A stretch of DNA of 64,000 nucleotides from Acanthosoma haemorrhoidale. Its lineage: Eukaryota; Arthropoda; Insecta; Hemiptera; Acanthosomatidae. The position numbers and the translations under genes were made by a program. This document shows, one piece after another, positions 1 through 13,920 of the stretch (positions within the stretch are counted from its first letter, which is position 1; every line of letters begins with the position of its first letter). The notes beneath the pieces are model-generated. The model had not been told where the DNA came from. It saw only the letters and a program-made list of their open reading frames with translations, and ran no database searches. The stretch lies in the NCBI GenBank assembly GCA_930367205.1, contig OV884014.1:72705104-72769103 (forward strand), written 5' to 3'.

Positions 1-570
1 ATTATATGAGGGTGGATGTGGTTTTTGTACTGCCGCAACTGCTTGGAACTGCATACAAATATATAAGTTCTATAAAAATTATTGAGAAATCTGTTGTAGT
101 CGGTCCAAGCTTTCAACCTGTAAATTCAAAACACAGCTTGAAACTAAGACACTTGGCTAACTCACCCTATCAAGGATCAAAGACAAGATGCAAAGCCGCA
201 TATTTCTGTTGTATCTTTGATTTTCACATTGCAAAAACTTTTTGTTAATTTGTGCTCAACCATAGGGACAAAATTTTTAGCTGGGACATAAGAAATGTTA
301 CAGGCAAAACCGTGTTATATTTCTAAGAGTAATACATTTTTAATTAATGAACCAACAATGCTGGAATATTCCCATAAAATTTCAGATAGATTGAATAATC
401 ATTGGGTTCTGACATGATTGGGTTCTAATTATTATTAACTGTGTTCTAGCAATCGCAGAACGTATAGACAAACAAACAAAGATATTTAATCCCTGAATAA
501 AAGCAGAGCTCCTCACTTTGGCCTTTGAAAATAACTTCCGGATCGAGACTTAAACTGCATTTTGGAACAT
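1..570. other. AT-rich non-coding stretch
   Basis: No coding signature, terminal repeat or RNA gene was recognised here. The 80-residue ORF near the left edge has no recognisable domain and is probably a chance ORF. Confidence 0.5.
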
Positions 571-812
571 AAAGCATATTGCATACATAGTTTTGTTGAA
601 CATATTTACAAAATGAAATATTGATTGGCTCATTATATGACCGTTATCGTTGAACAAAGGCATACGAGAAATGATTGCCTCCTACATTTTTGAAAGCAGA
701 GCCTCTTCCTTTGAACTGAAAAAATAGACTGAACATTTTTTATTTGTTATATGTTTTTCTTTATTTACAATGGTATTGCCTTGGCTTTGTACATGTGGTA
801 TTATATTGCCTT
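571..812 (+). repeat. Dispersed repeat, copy 1 (pair with 2001-2255)
   Basis: This block recurs in the same orientation at 2001-2255. Shared landmarks in order are GCATACATAG, TATTTACAAAAT, GACCGTTATCGTTGAA, AATGATTGCC, GAGCCTCTTCCT, GAACATTTTTTATTTGTT and TTGCCTTGGCTTTGTACATG. The copies differ by many substitutions and a few indels, so the duplication is old. No reading frame is conserved. It could be a fragment of an unrecognised transposon or a local segmental duplication. Confidence 0.7.
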
Positions 813-2000
813 TTTTTTCCTCCTACACCGTTTCACAGGGAAGTGTTATGTTTCCTTTGTCATTTATGCCAGCATAATTAAATTCAGAGAAAAGAAAGCC
901 AACTGTGAATTCAGGCTTTTTCTTTTATTTGTTTTTCAATTACTTTCAAAAATTTACAGTCTGTAATGAACTAACAACACCTTTTAGTGATGACGAGGAT
1001 CTTAAAAAAAACATGATGTATTAATATAATTTATTAATTATGCTTTCTTCCAATCTTATTTATAAGTGACTTTTTCTGAAGTCTCCTGCCGATTTTACTA
1101 CGCTGAATATTCACCTTAACTGTTCATGTTTTAACTCATGAAGTGTAACTGAGACTCAAATCACTTATACCTAAATCAGGTGGAGCTTTGAATTTTAAAG
1201 AGCTTTAAGAAAAAAAGTTTCAAATAGAATTTACAGCATGCTGTAACCATTTTCATTAAAAAAAAAATACAGTTTAACATACTTCAATGAAGAATTAGAA
1301 TCTTAATGTATTTATTTAAATTTATTATACTTATGGTAGACAAAGGATATATTTTCTTATTGGGGGTGTTCAAATAGATTTCATAACTTTACTCCAATCA
1401 GTGACCATCCATTTAAAAATAATTAGCTTAAAAATAAACGGTGAAAAATCATACATTAGTAGGAAACAATAGACAATACATATACCACCACCATAGATGG
1501 TATATAGATGGTGAACATAGACCACCTCGTTTCCAACAATACAAAAATTTTCTATTAAACAAATTAAAAAAATAAACAATGAAATTATTAAAAAAAAAAC
1601 TATTGATATCTTATGGAATGAATTAGATATATAAGGCTGGCTCCCAAAACTTAAGTTTTTTTTTTTACTTTCCTTCAAATTAATTTTTGTTACCGTTAAA
1701 AAAAGGTTAGTTTTTTGTAACATTTTTAACGGTAATAAAAAAACTCTCTCTTTCATTCTTAAGGTGAGCCCTATCACATATAATACAGTAAATATAATAA
1801 GAACTATGTAAATTTATGAAAAGATTACTTATTGTGGAATCGGTAAATTAATCTGTATATTAAATAAAGGGTTTTGAATTTTTTTTTTTTAAGAAGTGGC
1901 TGGAAAGAATTAGAACTTCATATTTCAAATAGTTTCTGAGGTGTGACTGAGAAAAATGGTGAACCCGAGTTTTGACTGATATATTTCAATGTCTTTTAGA
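813..2000. other. AT-rich spacer between the repeat pair
   Basis: The 1.2 kb between the two repeat copies is very AT-rich with several A or T runs. Near 1760 there is a short match (AGGTGAGCCCTATCAC) to the 5' end of the poly(A) family seen at 32171 and 44107. No coding region was supported. Confidence 0.4.
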
Positions 2001-2255
2001 AAACATACTGCATACATAGTGTTGTTGAACGTATTTACAAAATAAAAAATATTTATTAGTTGATTTCATGACCGTTATCGTTGAAGAAAGGCGAGGAATG
2101 ATTGCCTTATACCTTTTTGAAATTCTGAGCCTCTTCCTATGAGCTGAAAAAAATAAGAAGAAAAAGTAGGCTGAACATTTTTTATTTGTTGTATGTTTTT
2201 CTTTATTTACTATGGTATTGCCTTGGCTTTGTACATGTATTACATTATATCATAT
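2001..2255 (+). repeat. Dispersed repeat, copy 2
   Basis: This is the second copy of the block at 571-812, with the same landmarks in the same order and orientation. It has a small expansion of AAAATAAGAAGAAAAAGT before the GAACATTTTTTATTTG segment. The spacing between copies is about 1.43 kb. Confidence 0.7.
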
Positions 2256-2399
2256 TTGCATTATCATTATATCATTTTTACGATCTGCTCGTCAAATAGA
2301 GAATAGACGATGTCTCGGTACTTGTTTTAAAGTAGAGCCTCCCCCTTTGGCAGGGTATAATACCCGTTAAAAATACACATGTGTGTAAAGGTGTAAAGG

Positions 2400-2450
2400 T
2401 CACCACCTGGTAGGCAAGAATCGAACTAGGTGCGGAGAGCAGGTAAGAAG
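2400..2450 (-). repeat. tRNA-like B-box fragment (SINE remnant or tRNA pseudogene)
   Basis: Read on the minus strand, this segment contains a T-arm-like stretch (CTAGTTCGATTCTTGCC) resembling the pol III B box GGTTCGANTCC. A full cloverleaf was not found. It may be the head of a tRNA-derived SINE or a decayed tRNA copy. Confidence 0.25.
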
Positions 2451-2525
2451 AAAAGCCACTGATGGGATGTATTATTCAATGGGGCCACAGCTGAATAAAA
2501 GAGCCTCGCCCTGAGTAAACCTGCC

Positions 2526-2640
2526 CGGGGACTGGGGTGCGTGATTTAGACCCGGTAATGACCGGGGGGGGCTCTGCCCTCATGGTCTATTCATGGTCGG
2601 CGTTTACTCCTGGGGTTGGGGGGGGGGGGGGCGGGTGCCC
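2526..2640 (+). repeat. G-rich tract with quadruplex potential
   Basis: Several G runs of four or more occur in about 110 bases, ending in GGGG, TT, a run of fourteen G, C and GGG (2612-2635). The surrounding sequence is much less GC-rich. The 75-residue ORF across it is low-complexity and not convincing as a gene. Confidence 0.6.
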
Positions 2641-4989
2641 CATTAGCTGGGTATCTTGCTTACTAAAAACACACTCTTTAGACTGTCAAAACAGAGTCTT
2701 CAGTCTTCTTGCTGTCCTGTCTGAAGAGCCACTTAGGTTGAGAGGGCGGGTTGGTAATCTCTAATTATGAATTCACCTCCACACCTGGATAACGCTTAAG
2801 GCCGCACACTTTCCACCTCTGTTGGTCATTGGAAACTTGTACAACATATCACTAAGGGCTCAAATCGATACATATGGTATTTTGAAATTGGAGAGTTGAT
2901 AAACGACGAATGTTGTTGGGAATAGAGTTCCAACGGTTTGTGGCACGGATAAGAAAGAAACGTTCAAAGGAAGCAGGTTTGGGAGATGGGAAATACAGGA
3001 CCCAAGTATCACAGTAGGCTGGTTATTTGAATGTTTTTTTAACTGACTATTTTTTTACATACTTAGAAATTAAACTGTATTTTGTATCAAGGTGTTATGG
3101 AGCATAACCTTTAAATTTATGATTGATCGAATCATTTTAAACACGTATATCGTAGAACATAAACACAAACAAACGGAAGACAGTTTCTAAATGAAAGGTG
3201 GTTCTTCCCCTTAAGGCTTGGAGATACAAAAAAAATCTTGAATGGACTACCAGTTCCTGAACTCGGCTAATAAAAGGACAGTTACAGGAAATCCTTACAG
3301 CTGGTGCAAGGGAGGAGCAGGTGGGAGGAAGGAAAATGTCCCTACCGGCACATTCGTACAGACGTTCAGTGCTATATTTAACTCGCCAGTACGTACGAAA
3401 TGGATTTTATCTACTTGACATTTTATGTTTAAGCTTCTTACACTTAAGCCCAAAGGAAAAGGTTCTACTTTCATTCAGGAACTGACCGATCGTCATAAAT
3501 ACGATAGAACTTGAACAAATTATCCAGCAGGGTAATCAAACCCTGACACAATTAACTGAAACGAGTTCGAGTGCCAGTGGACAGAAAAACTCAAAAACAT
3601 ATTTAACTCTCAAGTTACTGGTCATTGAAACTCTATGCAGTGAATCACCATCCCTAAGATACTTAGAATACCATTAAATAGTGGAGCAATCAATACAATA
3701 CCCTCAAACACTAATGATACAACACATGAAACACTCCATCAATATTATACTATATACTCAAACACTTTATTACAGTGAAGATGTACTAGCAAACTTAAGA
3801 AATAATAACGATTATTTTTTACAATTCCCTTTGTTCTGTTTAATATGGTATTTACAGCCCTATATTAAACATAGATAAGACAAAATTAACTAACAACGGT
3901 AACAGAACCAATCTGCATAAAAAAAACTGAATTTTATCTTATGTGATAAATTAAAATATTACATACCCCAAAGCAGTTAAACTGTAGTGGATCTGCTAGT
4001 TTTTTTACGCTAGGCACTTATACTTAACTTTACCAATACTCTATGATATTTACAAGACGTGGCATCACAAAACCTCTCTCCCTCCCTAATTTTTAAAACG
4101 AAATCCTGGTTCTTTGCCCTTGCCCCAAGATAGCAGGGTGGATTTACCCATTTTTTCTATCTCTTGGTACAATGATTCAAGTCATCAGAAATGACAAAGG
4201 TAGATGGCGCACTTTGATGGTCTGTTGACTTGTTTTGAAAAATGTAGCGTTGAAGTACAGCTTCACTTGAGTGATATACTAGTACAAACTATGTCCATCC
4301 TACTTCACATCCCAATAATTTATCACACATATAAGCTTATATTACTTTTGAAATCATTATCCGGACGATATTAAATCATTGTTAAACCAATATTTCATGG
4401 GAAAAGTCATAAACTGATTGAATCAGTTTCCAAAGTATGTTGAGTCTTCAGTGACAAAATTTATTGAAAAGGGTCGATGATTAGTACGCTACATTATGTC
4501 AGGTGGTGAGGCTGCCTCTTCGGGCCTGTTTTGGCCCCCCTACGGCTGGCTAACTAGAAAAATGTGATCCTAGGGTATTGGTACTGTTAGTGACATTTGT
4601 CTGCAGTGAAGGAGTGTTTGTTGTGTGATTTACAGTGTAACATTCTGTACATAGTGCATTACCTGTGACCAGAACTCGGGACCTTTGTTTCGTTGCTTTC
4701 CAATGGGCATTCATCAATAAGCCTCATGATTCTGAGTTAACCGACTCTAGGATGATAATTTAATGTTCAGGAAAAAATCACGGTGTGTCAGGGAGATCTC
4801 AATAGTGTTTCTTTAATTTCCACTCAAATTATTTGTATTTGCGTCATTTACGTATATTCATAAAAATTCAATTCAGTTATTAATCGATGTACTTGAAAAA
4901 TTGTGATTACTGGTCTATAGATAACCTAGTATTATTTTTATTATCTATCAAAATTGTTTGATTCCGTGTAAAAGAAACTTTAAGCCCAA
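2641..4989. other. Non-coding stretch, nothing recognised
   Basis: Mostly AT-rich sequence with small mixed-composition patches near 3300 and 4500. The ORFs here are at most 65 codons and AT-biased. No terminal repeats, tRNA or known TE motif was found. Confidence 0.4.
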
Positions 4990-5385
4990 TTGACAGTCCT
5001 CAGAACTGTAGTCAACTCCATCGTCTGCTTTCAAATCCGTCGCTTTACACTTATATCCTTGTGTCAGCTGTCCTTGATGTTACGCTCTCAAGATTTTCCA
5101 AATTCCTCAAAAACTATCCACTTATCCGAATCAACCAACCCTTCAACCAGTAACACTCATCTTAAACGGTGGTGGTCTCGTGATTGCAAGTAGAAATATA
5201 ATTTAAGAGGAATTGGGCATCATCCTCACTCATGCCCTGAGCGGCTGTGGCTCTCTAAACCTCTCTTTGTGTCGTATGGTGAAGCGGTTTGAGAGTGAAT
5301 TTCTTCTCTACTAACTCGCTTGGGAACTCTCCTTGAGAAAGGGGCTTCTGAACAGTTTTTTATGTACATATTTATGAATGTGGAT
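4990..5385 (+). pseudogene. Jockey-like LINE, ORF2 3'-end fragment
   Basis: The translated segment ends in TSNTHLKRWWSRDCK, a stop, then SCPERLWLSKP in the same frame. The same SNTH...ERLWL order occurs on the minus strand at 49.6 kb next to recognisable jockey-type reverse-transcriptase sequence. ERLWLS also occurs at 59.97 kb and ERLW at 20.65 kb. This is therefore read as the extreme C-terminus and 3' untranslated part of a jockey-clade non-LTR retrotransposon. It has an in-frame stop and no reverse transcriptase, so it is a dead, 5'-truncated copy. The 5' limit is uncertain. Confidence 0.5.
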
Positions 5386-8300
5386 TGTATGAATTAATTC
5401 TTACTTCACAATTAATAATACAGTAATATTAGCCTGTATATAGTAAATTTTAATTTTTCAAATGGAATTCTTTATACAATAATGATTGATACGTTGACTC
5501 GTTGAAGTTGGCTATAATGACATCACGATGGATTCGAAGTGGATTTGAACGCCCATTGTATCTTGGTTTTCCTGAAGCGAGTAGACAGGTCTCTGCCGAC
5601 ATTACAACAGCAATCAGACAAAAACTACTTTTGTAGGCCTATTCCATTTATGATCTCAAACCACTCCAGGGCCGAGTGATAGACCCGTTCCTTTTTTTCT
5701 CCTTTTATGCCTGTTCCATAAAATTTTATTTTCCCTTTTTAGTGCCCCTAGGTAAACAGAACTGAGAGGGTCCTGATTGTTTCCTATATCGGCGGAGTCA
5801 GCTCCCGCTTTCCTGGGCCCCGAAGATGCCTAGAAGAAACGACGGAAGAGCAGTTATGATCGTCATACGATGACTTTGCCTCCCCCTCCATTCGCCGAAC
5901 TTGTAATTGATTGCTTCGGCAACTCCATTTTCTTCGGATGCGCAGTTCGGAGCTGAGCGGTCTTGCTCACTTCTGCAAGAGCATGGGCTCAACTTCTTCA
6001 GGCTTATATAGAAACTTTATTGGGGCTCTTGATCCCTCCTCTGATCCATCTCTGGGCAAAATCCTTCTCAAAACAATGCTTTTTTAGATTTATGGTTGTT
6101 GTTTAGTTATAACTGCAGACTGTATATCTTTGAACAACTTATTTTTATATGTTATTTAATTACGCTCCATATCGTCCATATATACGCGTTACCACGCAAA
6201 GAACTATTAGATTAAATTTCTCATATTTTATTTATTGCTGGGATCTGTAACGTAAAACAAAAATAGTTAGGTATGCAGTGTCCCACAATTAAGGGCTTCA
6301 AAGATCTTACGATTTACTCACTATTGATCGATTTCCTAATTTTTATTGTATTATTTGTATAAGCATACAATTCAAAAGGAGTTTCTCTAACACACCCTTG
6401 TTTATTGATAATGTACATGGCAATTTATGGTCACGACAACACTACTTTTTTACTAACTTTCAAAATCTAATGGTCGTTAATCTTGATTTATTTTGTTTTT
6501 TATTTAAACATACTGTCGTTCTTAAAATATTTTAAACCATTTAAATTTATGTGTCACCCACAGTGTGTCATATTAAAGGCATTCTTGTTAATAACTTTTC
6601 AATTAGAAAATGGCAAACTTTCCATGGATTCAGTATAAATAATTGTTTACAGATTAGAGTTAGAACTAATCACAATTAAAATTTCGGCATTTGGTTTAGT
6701 AAAAACTCTCACTGTCGTGGTAGCCAGTCTATTTACATCTCTAAATCAATGAACAGTATTTTTTTCATTTTAAAGTGAAGCTTTCATTATGTTTTCTGTA
6801 ATATTTTAATAATGTTTAAAACAAAACGAGGATAGGCCAAATAAAAATTCAGACACTAAATGCTCCTAAAATCCTGACGAAGAAGGGTTATATCTCTTTT
6901 ATATTAACTTATAAATTTATCAGACGATCCCTGGCCCTTTGAGAAGGCGATTGATAGCCCATGTTGATGGCTGGCCGAATATTAAATGACTCCGGTGACA
7001 ATAAGGCATTTGCTGATGACTTACGCTGGCGATAAGGCGGAATTGATGACTCCCCGCCTAAAAAGGGTATAAACCATTCAAATACTATCCTATAGACCCT
7101 TCGTCTCTGAAGGCTATAGGGCTGCTTCGTTTTATTTCCCTTTACGGCCGCGATAATATTCATAACCGTTTTCAGATACTGGCCTAGGGGGCGAGCCCGT
7201 CGAGGAGGTTTCGAAGGGCCCCAGGTTCCTGATAACGGGGATCATCCTTGGAAAAGCGATTGGGGATATGTTCAGAATACCGAGGCGCGTTTTATTACAA
7301 AAGACTTTAGAAAATCAAAAAAAAAAATATTTCCTTTCTTAAGAGTCTTAAGGTACTTTTGTAACCTACATTCAAACATATATTTAAATAATCCATCCTA
7401 CTACTAATTGTGCTAAATTTCTGGCTAAGTCGTTTTATACTTTTTATTAATTAATTGTTTTTGAATTATTTAACAGGTAACTAACAAAAATTGTCTGAAA
7501 TGGAGCTAAATTGACAAAATTTAATTAATTCAGGCGAACTATGGAAGCTTCTGCTGGACCTGTTCTACATTATACATTCTACATACTCTTCTTTCTACTA
7601 AAACCGTTCTGGACAAATGGAGCCCAAACTGACGGATGAGCTATGAAAACTAACATCAAAACCTTATAGGTTTTTCTCCCAAAAGCTCCAACAAATTTTA
7701 ACACACAGGTTTGCTATTTTACGCACAGACTCATACCCTTCAAACTGACCTATAGATTCTTTACTTTCGTGACTGACTTAGAACATTATATACAAAATTT
7801 AAGGACAAACTGCATGGACACCCAAACCCTCAAGGACTGTCTAAACGTTCAACAATGACTGAGGAGAGGTTCTAATCGAGAGAGATTTTCAAAATTAATA
7901 GTTTTCAAATATCTGTAAACTTAGCTTCAACAAGCTGTGTAGTGAATACAGTCATAGACAATCGCCGAACGAGTCACACCTGAACATTGGTATACCTGCT
8001 TCTTACAAAGGCAACGTATTTCTAATACACCGGGTTCAACCTAAAAACACGGTTCAGTAAAAATAAAAAAAATAGCTACTAGTCAAGCTGATATACCATG
8101 GACCAATTTGTAGTCGTAAAAAAAAAAAATCAACCTAATAGTCTGAGCTTTATTCTCCAAGGTGGATATTCGTGAGCTGGGCTGTGCCATTAATATTTTT
8201 CCGAAAAGGGCTAGACCACAGTCCAATTACTTTTTGAAATAGCTTTTTTTTTTCTTTCGCGAGCAGAGCACTAAAGTCAAAAATGGATGCAGGGTGGAAA

Positions 8301-11300
8301 GGCTACGTTAGTGGGCTGATGGGAGATTAGCATTTGTTTAAGAGAGATCCCTTGCACCTCCGCTATCGTTCGCTGTTAGCATTTCAGATGCGATATTATG
8401 CTAATTTTCGGCGGAGGTTCTTTCGGTGCCTTTGGTGAGCTAATGTTTGAAAATTGTGTGTAGGACACTCTCACGAAATGGGGCTAACCAACCGTGAATC
8501 CTGCTCTGTCGAACCACCCTCACTGTGTACATCTGCAGCCCTCTCACGGGAGGGTGTATTTTTAGCACTTACTGGGGTAATTAATGGTATAACCCTGTTG
8601 ATCAATCTCCTGTTTTTATGACATTGGCAAAGGTTTTGTTTGGAACGATAAAATTAAAAGTGAATTGAAAGTGGATTCTTTGGTTAACTCACGTATAGAT
8701 CCGTCATCGTTGAAATAATAATTGAAAACAAATAAGGTAACTAGTTAATCATGTGTATGATTTGTGATCAGTCAAATACGAATATAAGTCCAAAAAAAAA
8801 AAGTATTACAGTTTTCACATCAAATACATTTCTGAACACCGTTTTATGAACTTATCCAGGCTGATAAGACGAGAAAATAGAGTAAGATAACTTTTGTAAT
8901 TAATACAAGAAAATAACTACTTGACGTACCAATAATCATATGTAATCAAAGCCTACTTATGCAAATTCATTTTCGATTACTTTGGCACTATTTTTTTCAC
9001 CCTTGTTGGCCACCAATTGGAAATAAAATCTATCAAATATTTCTTGTAGTTAAGTAAACCAGACAGGCAGACTCACGAGTGATAAAAAGCATATTGAATT
9101 TGTTTAAAATGCAAACCAACATCTAAATCCTAAAAAGGGCCGTGAAATATGCATATTAAGATGAAGATCGTTCTCTCCCTTTGGAAGATTTGAAGGCAGC
9201 AGTGGAGGATAGATGCACAGAAACTCTCCTTTAAGTTGCTCGATAATTTATTTGAGTTATATTAATAATTAGATTTAAATAAAAGTATTAGAACAAAAAA
9301 TATTTGCTTCTGTTTCGGGAAAAGACGATGATTACGATATATATCAATATATTCTCATTTCGAGCAAAGTATAAGTATTTTAAACATATTTCATAAAAGG
9401 AACTTAACAAATGAAAATTAAATAAATGTATAATTACATTTTAGGTTTGGTTCTGCTAGCTAGATTGCCATAGCTGGAAGAATACTGCTCCTGAATAAAA
9501 TCTTAGTAAGTACGGCTGGATGGTTGCTGTCCTTTTAAGCATGGAACCTACGAGCCATCAACGCCTGTCTTGTTAAGTAGTCTGAGGAGTCGAGCGCTTG
9601 ACCGAATCGGTGGAACACCCCAGAAGCCAGGCGAGATCCTGGCGGCACACCAGGTCCACATGCCAGGCAGATATTTATTCTTATAGGCACAGAGGCTGGG
9701 TGGAGTATGACGATAAAAAAACAATGCTGGTTAGAATCTACCTAACACTTATAATGGAAATACGCCAGTACATGGCACGATCAAGCAATGTTTACCGCTA
9801 GATCGTATATTCATTTGTGATCTATTTGTCTATCCAAATGGTATAAATCATTTAACAACATTTTTAGCTAGACCTTCATTTCAGGAAACGCAGGGGATAC
9901 TTTTATAAATAATAGAGTAGTAATTCATTTTTTTAAAAGGAACTTTTTAAGTAAACAACTCTTTCTCCTTAAAAGGATTGAATGACGCAATTTACGGAAC
10001 TTTCTTATATATTACAAGTACTATGTTTTTGGCTAACATGAATAAATAATCTCTAGGTTATTTATCAAGATTTAGATTTTGTCGATAAAAAAAGGTGAAA
10101 AGTGAATTTTATCCACAGAGGGGAGAGAGGCCGTTGGAACATTAAGTAAGCGGGAAATAGAATTTCCCTTTTAGGAGGTGAACGCCCAGGTATTATATAA
10201 GGCCTCAGGCCTTTAGGGGGTCCCTCAGTCGACGGAATCATTATGATTTCATCTTTATTTAATTAGTGGTCATTTTTTATTACGTAATCACGAATTTTCA
10301 GTTCTACGCAGTTATATACAACATGGTAAGTATTCACTTCTAGAATGTTTACTGTCCTTCTATGATATAGAACACAGAACATAACCTTCATTTAGTGAAA
10401 CAAACCAGATGAATTCCAAAAAGGTACTTTCAAAAATCATATCCCAAAAGTGAGGTAATTCATTTTTACATCTTGATTCCAGGCTAGTTAGGATCTATTA
10501 AGGGGAAGTAGAAGTGACAAAACTGAGCGAAAAAAAAAAAAAATAAATAGGCCACAAACTCTCTCTCAACTCATAGACCTGTGGCAATTTGAGATTGAAA
10601 ATTCATTTTTTCCGTCTAGGTTTTGAATAAATTTAAGACTAAATTGAAAAAATAAATATAAAATAAAAAGCTGTTCTGACCCAATAATATAAATTGATAA
10701 TCCCAGTCATTCAATCGGTTATTTTCCTTTAAATTTTTGACTGTACATGCATGTATACCCAGTCAGATTAGTTAGTAAAAAAAATAAAAAACACCCGGCA
10801 TAACACTCGAAAAAAAAACTGAAAAAAGTTAATACCTAATATATTTTCAGGTCTTAGGTGTGGTTGAGTATATGAATATCAAGAATCTATCGCGATCGCT
10901 AAGATAATTACAATAATCGAGATTTTATGGTGTTCACCAGAAGTTTTTACTCATAAGAGCTGTCCTCATATCTTCCACCGGAATATCTGTCTGTCTGTCA
11001 TTTTTGATGTTTTTGTTAGTCCCCTGTTCATGGTAGAGACATTCAAATGGAGGTCGTGTTTAATATTGGGAAGGCTTGAAAATTATCGCCAATACTAAAT
11101 GTCATACGATTAATCGTAACACAACCTTTAATTGTGTGATTCGTTTGAAGGGCGCATCAGCCTTGAATTGTTTATATCTAACCTAAAATCTAAATTTTTA
11201 TTAAAATAAAAAAATGAAGTAAAAAATTAAAATGAAAAAAATGGAGAGATATTCGGAGCAGCCGGAAGATGAATGTACACAGTATATCTGCCAGGCCTAT

Positions 11301-13860
11301 GAGCACTCTCTCACTTTAATAATGAAATTCTCGCCTCTTTCAGTATTTATTAGGTCATTTTACGCTCTTATAGTTGAGACATTAGCCTTTGAAGAATTAA
11401 TTTTTTCTAGTTCTATCTTTTAATGTCGGTCCTTTATAGTCTTTCTACTTTTTTTTTCTCTTCTGTCTATCCATGACAACTTCTTTTCTGTATTATACTA
11501 AGTTATTACGAATTAAAATAGTCTTGACATTTATCCTGGTTATTACATCTTTTTTTATTCTGAAAGTAATTATTTTTTTCAAATTAATGCTATATAAGAT
11601 ACTCTTTATAAGTATTAAATAGTTAAATATAATGTTATTTTGTTGTATTACTCTTTTTATTATATATTATATAATTTCCTTATATAAATATATATATGGT
11701 GTATATATAAGAACATTGCATTAAGAAAAAAACAAAAATAACAAAGTTACAGCTGTCATAAAAGTGTATTTACCACCTCTGAATTTTTTTTTTTTAAAGT
11801 GCACAGCATATAAAATACTGGATGAGCACCGGTGTTTAACAATTTATAGCACACAAAGTACTAATAAATATACACAAAGTAATAGATTAAATGTTTGACT
11901 TAAAATTATTTTACTACGAATTTAGTATTGAAAGGACGATTCAAACTAAAAATGAATTTTTATATTATATAAAAAAAATTTATTATTGTCTGTTTTTTGT
12001 TTCAGGTAAGCAGTCCGACAGGAAATCAACGATATTTTAATGAAAAGGTATTTTTAGATTTTTAATTGCGTACTGTTTGATGTCAAAAAGAATATATTTT
12101 GAGCATATTGTGATATAAAGTTGTATAGTAACTTTTAGTGACTCTTAACTTTCTACTAAATAAACTGCAGATTTATATCAATATTTTCGCTGTAAATTAT
12201 ATTCTCTGTGAAGAAGTTGTTTTAGGTAAAAACGATTTCTTAACTTGTTCTTTAATTTTAACGTCGTTATTACTTGATTGCACCTTTTGATCAATTATTC
12301 TAATGACTAGAATCACACTAGAGTACAATATAGATTACTAAGCATAATACTCTCTATAATGATTTTTCTATGAAGCAAACTACTATGTATTATGTATTTT
12401 AATCAATCACAAGTCAAATAGTTAACGCTTCGCTATACCAATCTAGCTATCCTTCATCAAACCCCAATTTAGTCAATATCAAATCTCTGTAGCTATATTC
12501 TTGTAACTTCGCAAAGCCTTTTTAATAAAAATAATGGATGTGAAATGAATAGAAAATCCTTCAATATAAGCGCGAAGGAGAAGACATCTCCGAAGGTCAT
12601 TATGAGGAAATTGTATGAATAAAAAAAAAAAAAGAAGAAGTAAAGTAAAATGACAAAAAGAGAAGACAGAGCGATGAAAACGTGATACAGATTGACTAGC
12701 CCTCGGGAAGGGCTGTAAGCAGAGGCGAAAAAGGGCTTTTAGCGACGCCTTAGCACAGGACACAAAAAAGCAATTTAACTCGGATCGACTCTTGGATGAA
12801 ATATTGTCTTCAACAGACTGAGGAGGCAACTTTGTCACAGGGGATATTAGATTTGATAAATCGGGGGAGGATTGTGGCCATGCAGATTGGATGGAGAGAT
12901 AAAGGTAAAGGGAAAAAAAACGAAAGAATAAAATATAAGGTAGGATTTGGGTCTGTTCTTGAGATATTAGTCCATGTTCGGGAGCTGACAGAAGTGTTGA
13001 CGCAAAATATCTTTGTTACACTTCTCCAAGCCGACATTTCTAACAAGGGATTTGAATCGGGGACTTTTTGACTTCCCCCAATGCAATCGTGTCTCCCTAC
13101 TCCTACGTATAAGGTATAATATATAGGGCCTCATTTGATTATAAAAGGGTATGAGGCATGGCCACGGGTCTAGAATGGTTTTCAAGTCACAAATATGCCA
13201 ACACACGAAGCAGTTATAATTTTTTTTTAGTTATAGTGTGTAGTAGTGTCTTCTTAACGAAATTAGAAAGTCAGAATAGCCCAAAAACCGAAAATTATAG
13301 CCTAAAAGTTAGAAAAAATATATTAATAAGCTCACCCGACTCGTGACCGCGTGACCTGATTTGATCAGTTTTAGGTGTTTTGATCATTAGGGAACCTGTT
13401 AAGGTCAATGTAAACAGAAATATATCGAACAGAGTAAAATGGAACAAAAAATAAGTATAAGTGACACCTGATGAGGGTGAAGCTTTTAGAGTAATGTTGT
13501 TTGAATATGTTGATTCATCAATAACGTATGCTTAAGAAATATTCTAGTGATGAAAAGTCCAAAAAGTATATATAACCTACTTAGCAACAAATAAATCGGA
13601 TCTACCCAAATCTTGGTGTGATTATCCCTTTCTTGCCAGCCGCAACAAGTTTCTTAACCAACAAGACTAGGTCTGGTCTCTGGTCCGACTGGTTTTATAA
13701 TTAGTAGCCATAGAAGCATAGTTGGGGTTAGATAAACATATTATATATAATTAGATGTCATACTAAATAATATATATTAAGTGTTGTAGCATTGTTACAA
13801 AAAATCATTACAATACAAATAAATTTGAGGTACTTCTTAAGGTATACGTTAGAAAGGGGT
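5386..13860. other. Long non-coding stretch with GC-richer islands
   Basis: AT-rich sequence is interrupted by GC-richer islands at about 5760-6060, 6900-7260, 8160-8580, 9500-9720, 10110-10240 and 12640-13090. None has a long or family-recognisable ORF. ORFs of 60-120 codons at 5798-5992, 6909-7163 and 12479-13206 overlap on both strands, typical of chance ORFs in higher-GC DNA. The islands could be cis-regulatory or old TE sequence. No TE ends were identified. Confidence 0.35.
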
Positions 13861-13920
13861 GTTTCAGTTGGAAGGAGTGCCTGGTCGGAGACCATGAGGT
13901 CCCGGGTTCAAACCACTTGT
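13861..13920 (+). repeat. tRNA-derived sequence (SINE head or tRNA pseudogene)
   Basis: The segment reads like a D-arm (TTTCAGTTGGAAGGAGTGCC), an anticodon-arm remnant (GTCGGAGACC) and a variable loop plus T-arm (GAGGTCCCGGGTTCAAACC). The CCCGGGTTCAAACC part fits a pol III B box and the CAGTTGG part an A-box or D-arm. The acceptor stem does not pair and the D-arm is altered, so it is not a functional tRNA. Confidence 0.45.

Noticed and set aside
1370..1777. 135-codon minus-strand ORF with hydrophobic stretches
   Set aside because: Composition follows A/T runs (Phe, Ile, Lys, Leu); no family motif and no GC3 signal.
12479..13206. Overlapping ORFs of 78-119 codons on both strands
   Set aside because: Mutually overlapping in opposite frames, no domain recognised, no splice or start context that favours one; likely chance ORFs.
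13861..13920. A functional tRNA gene
   Set aside because: The acceptor stem does not pair and the D-arm is altered; only the T-arm and part of the anticodon arm are convincing.
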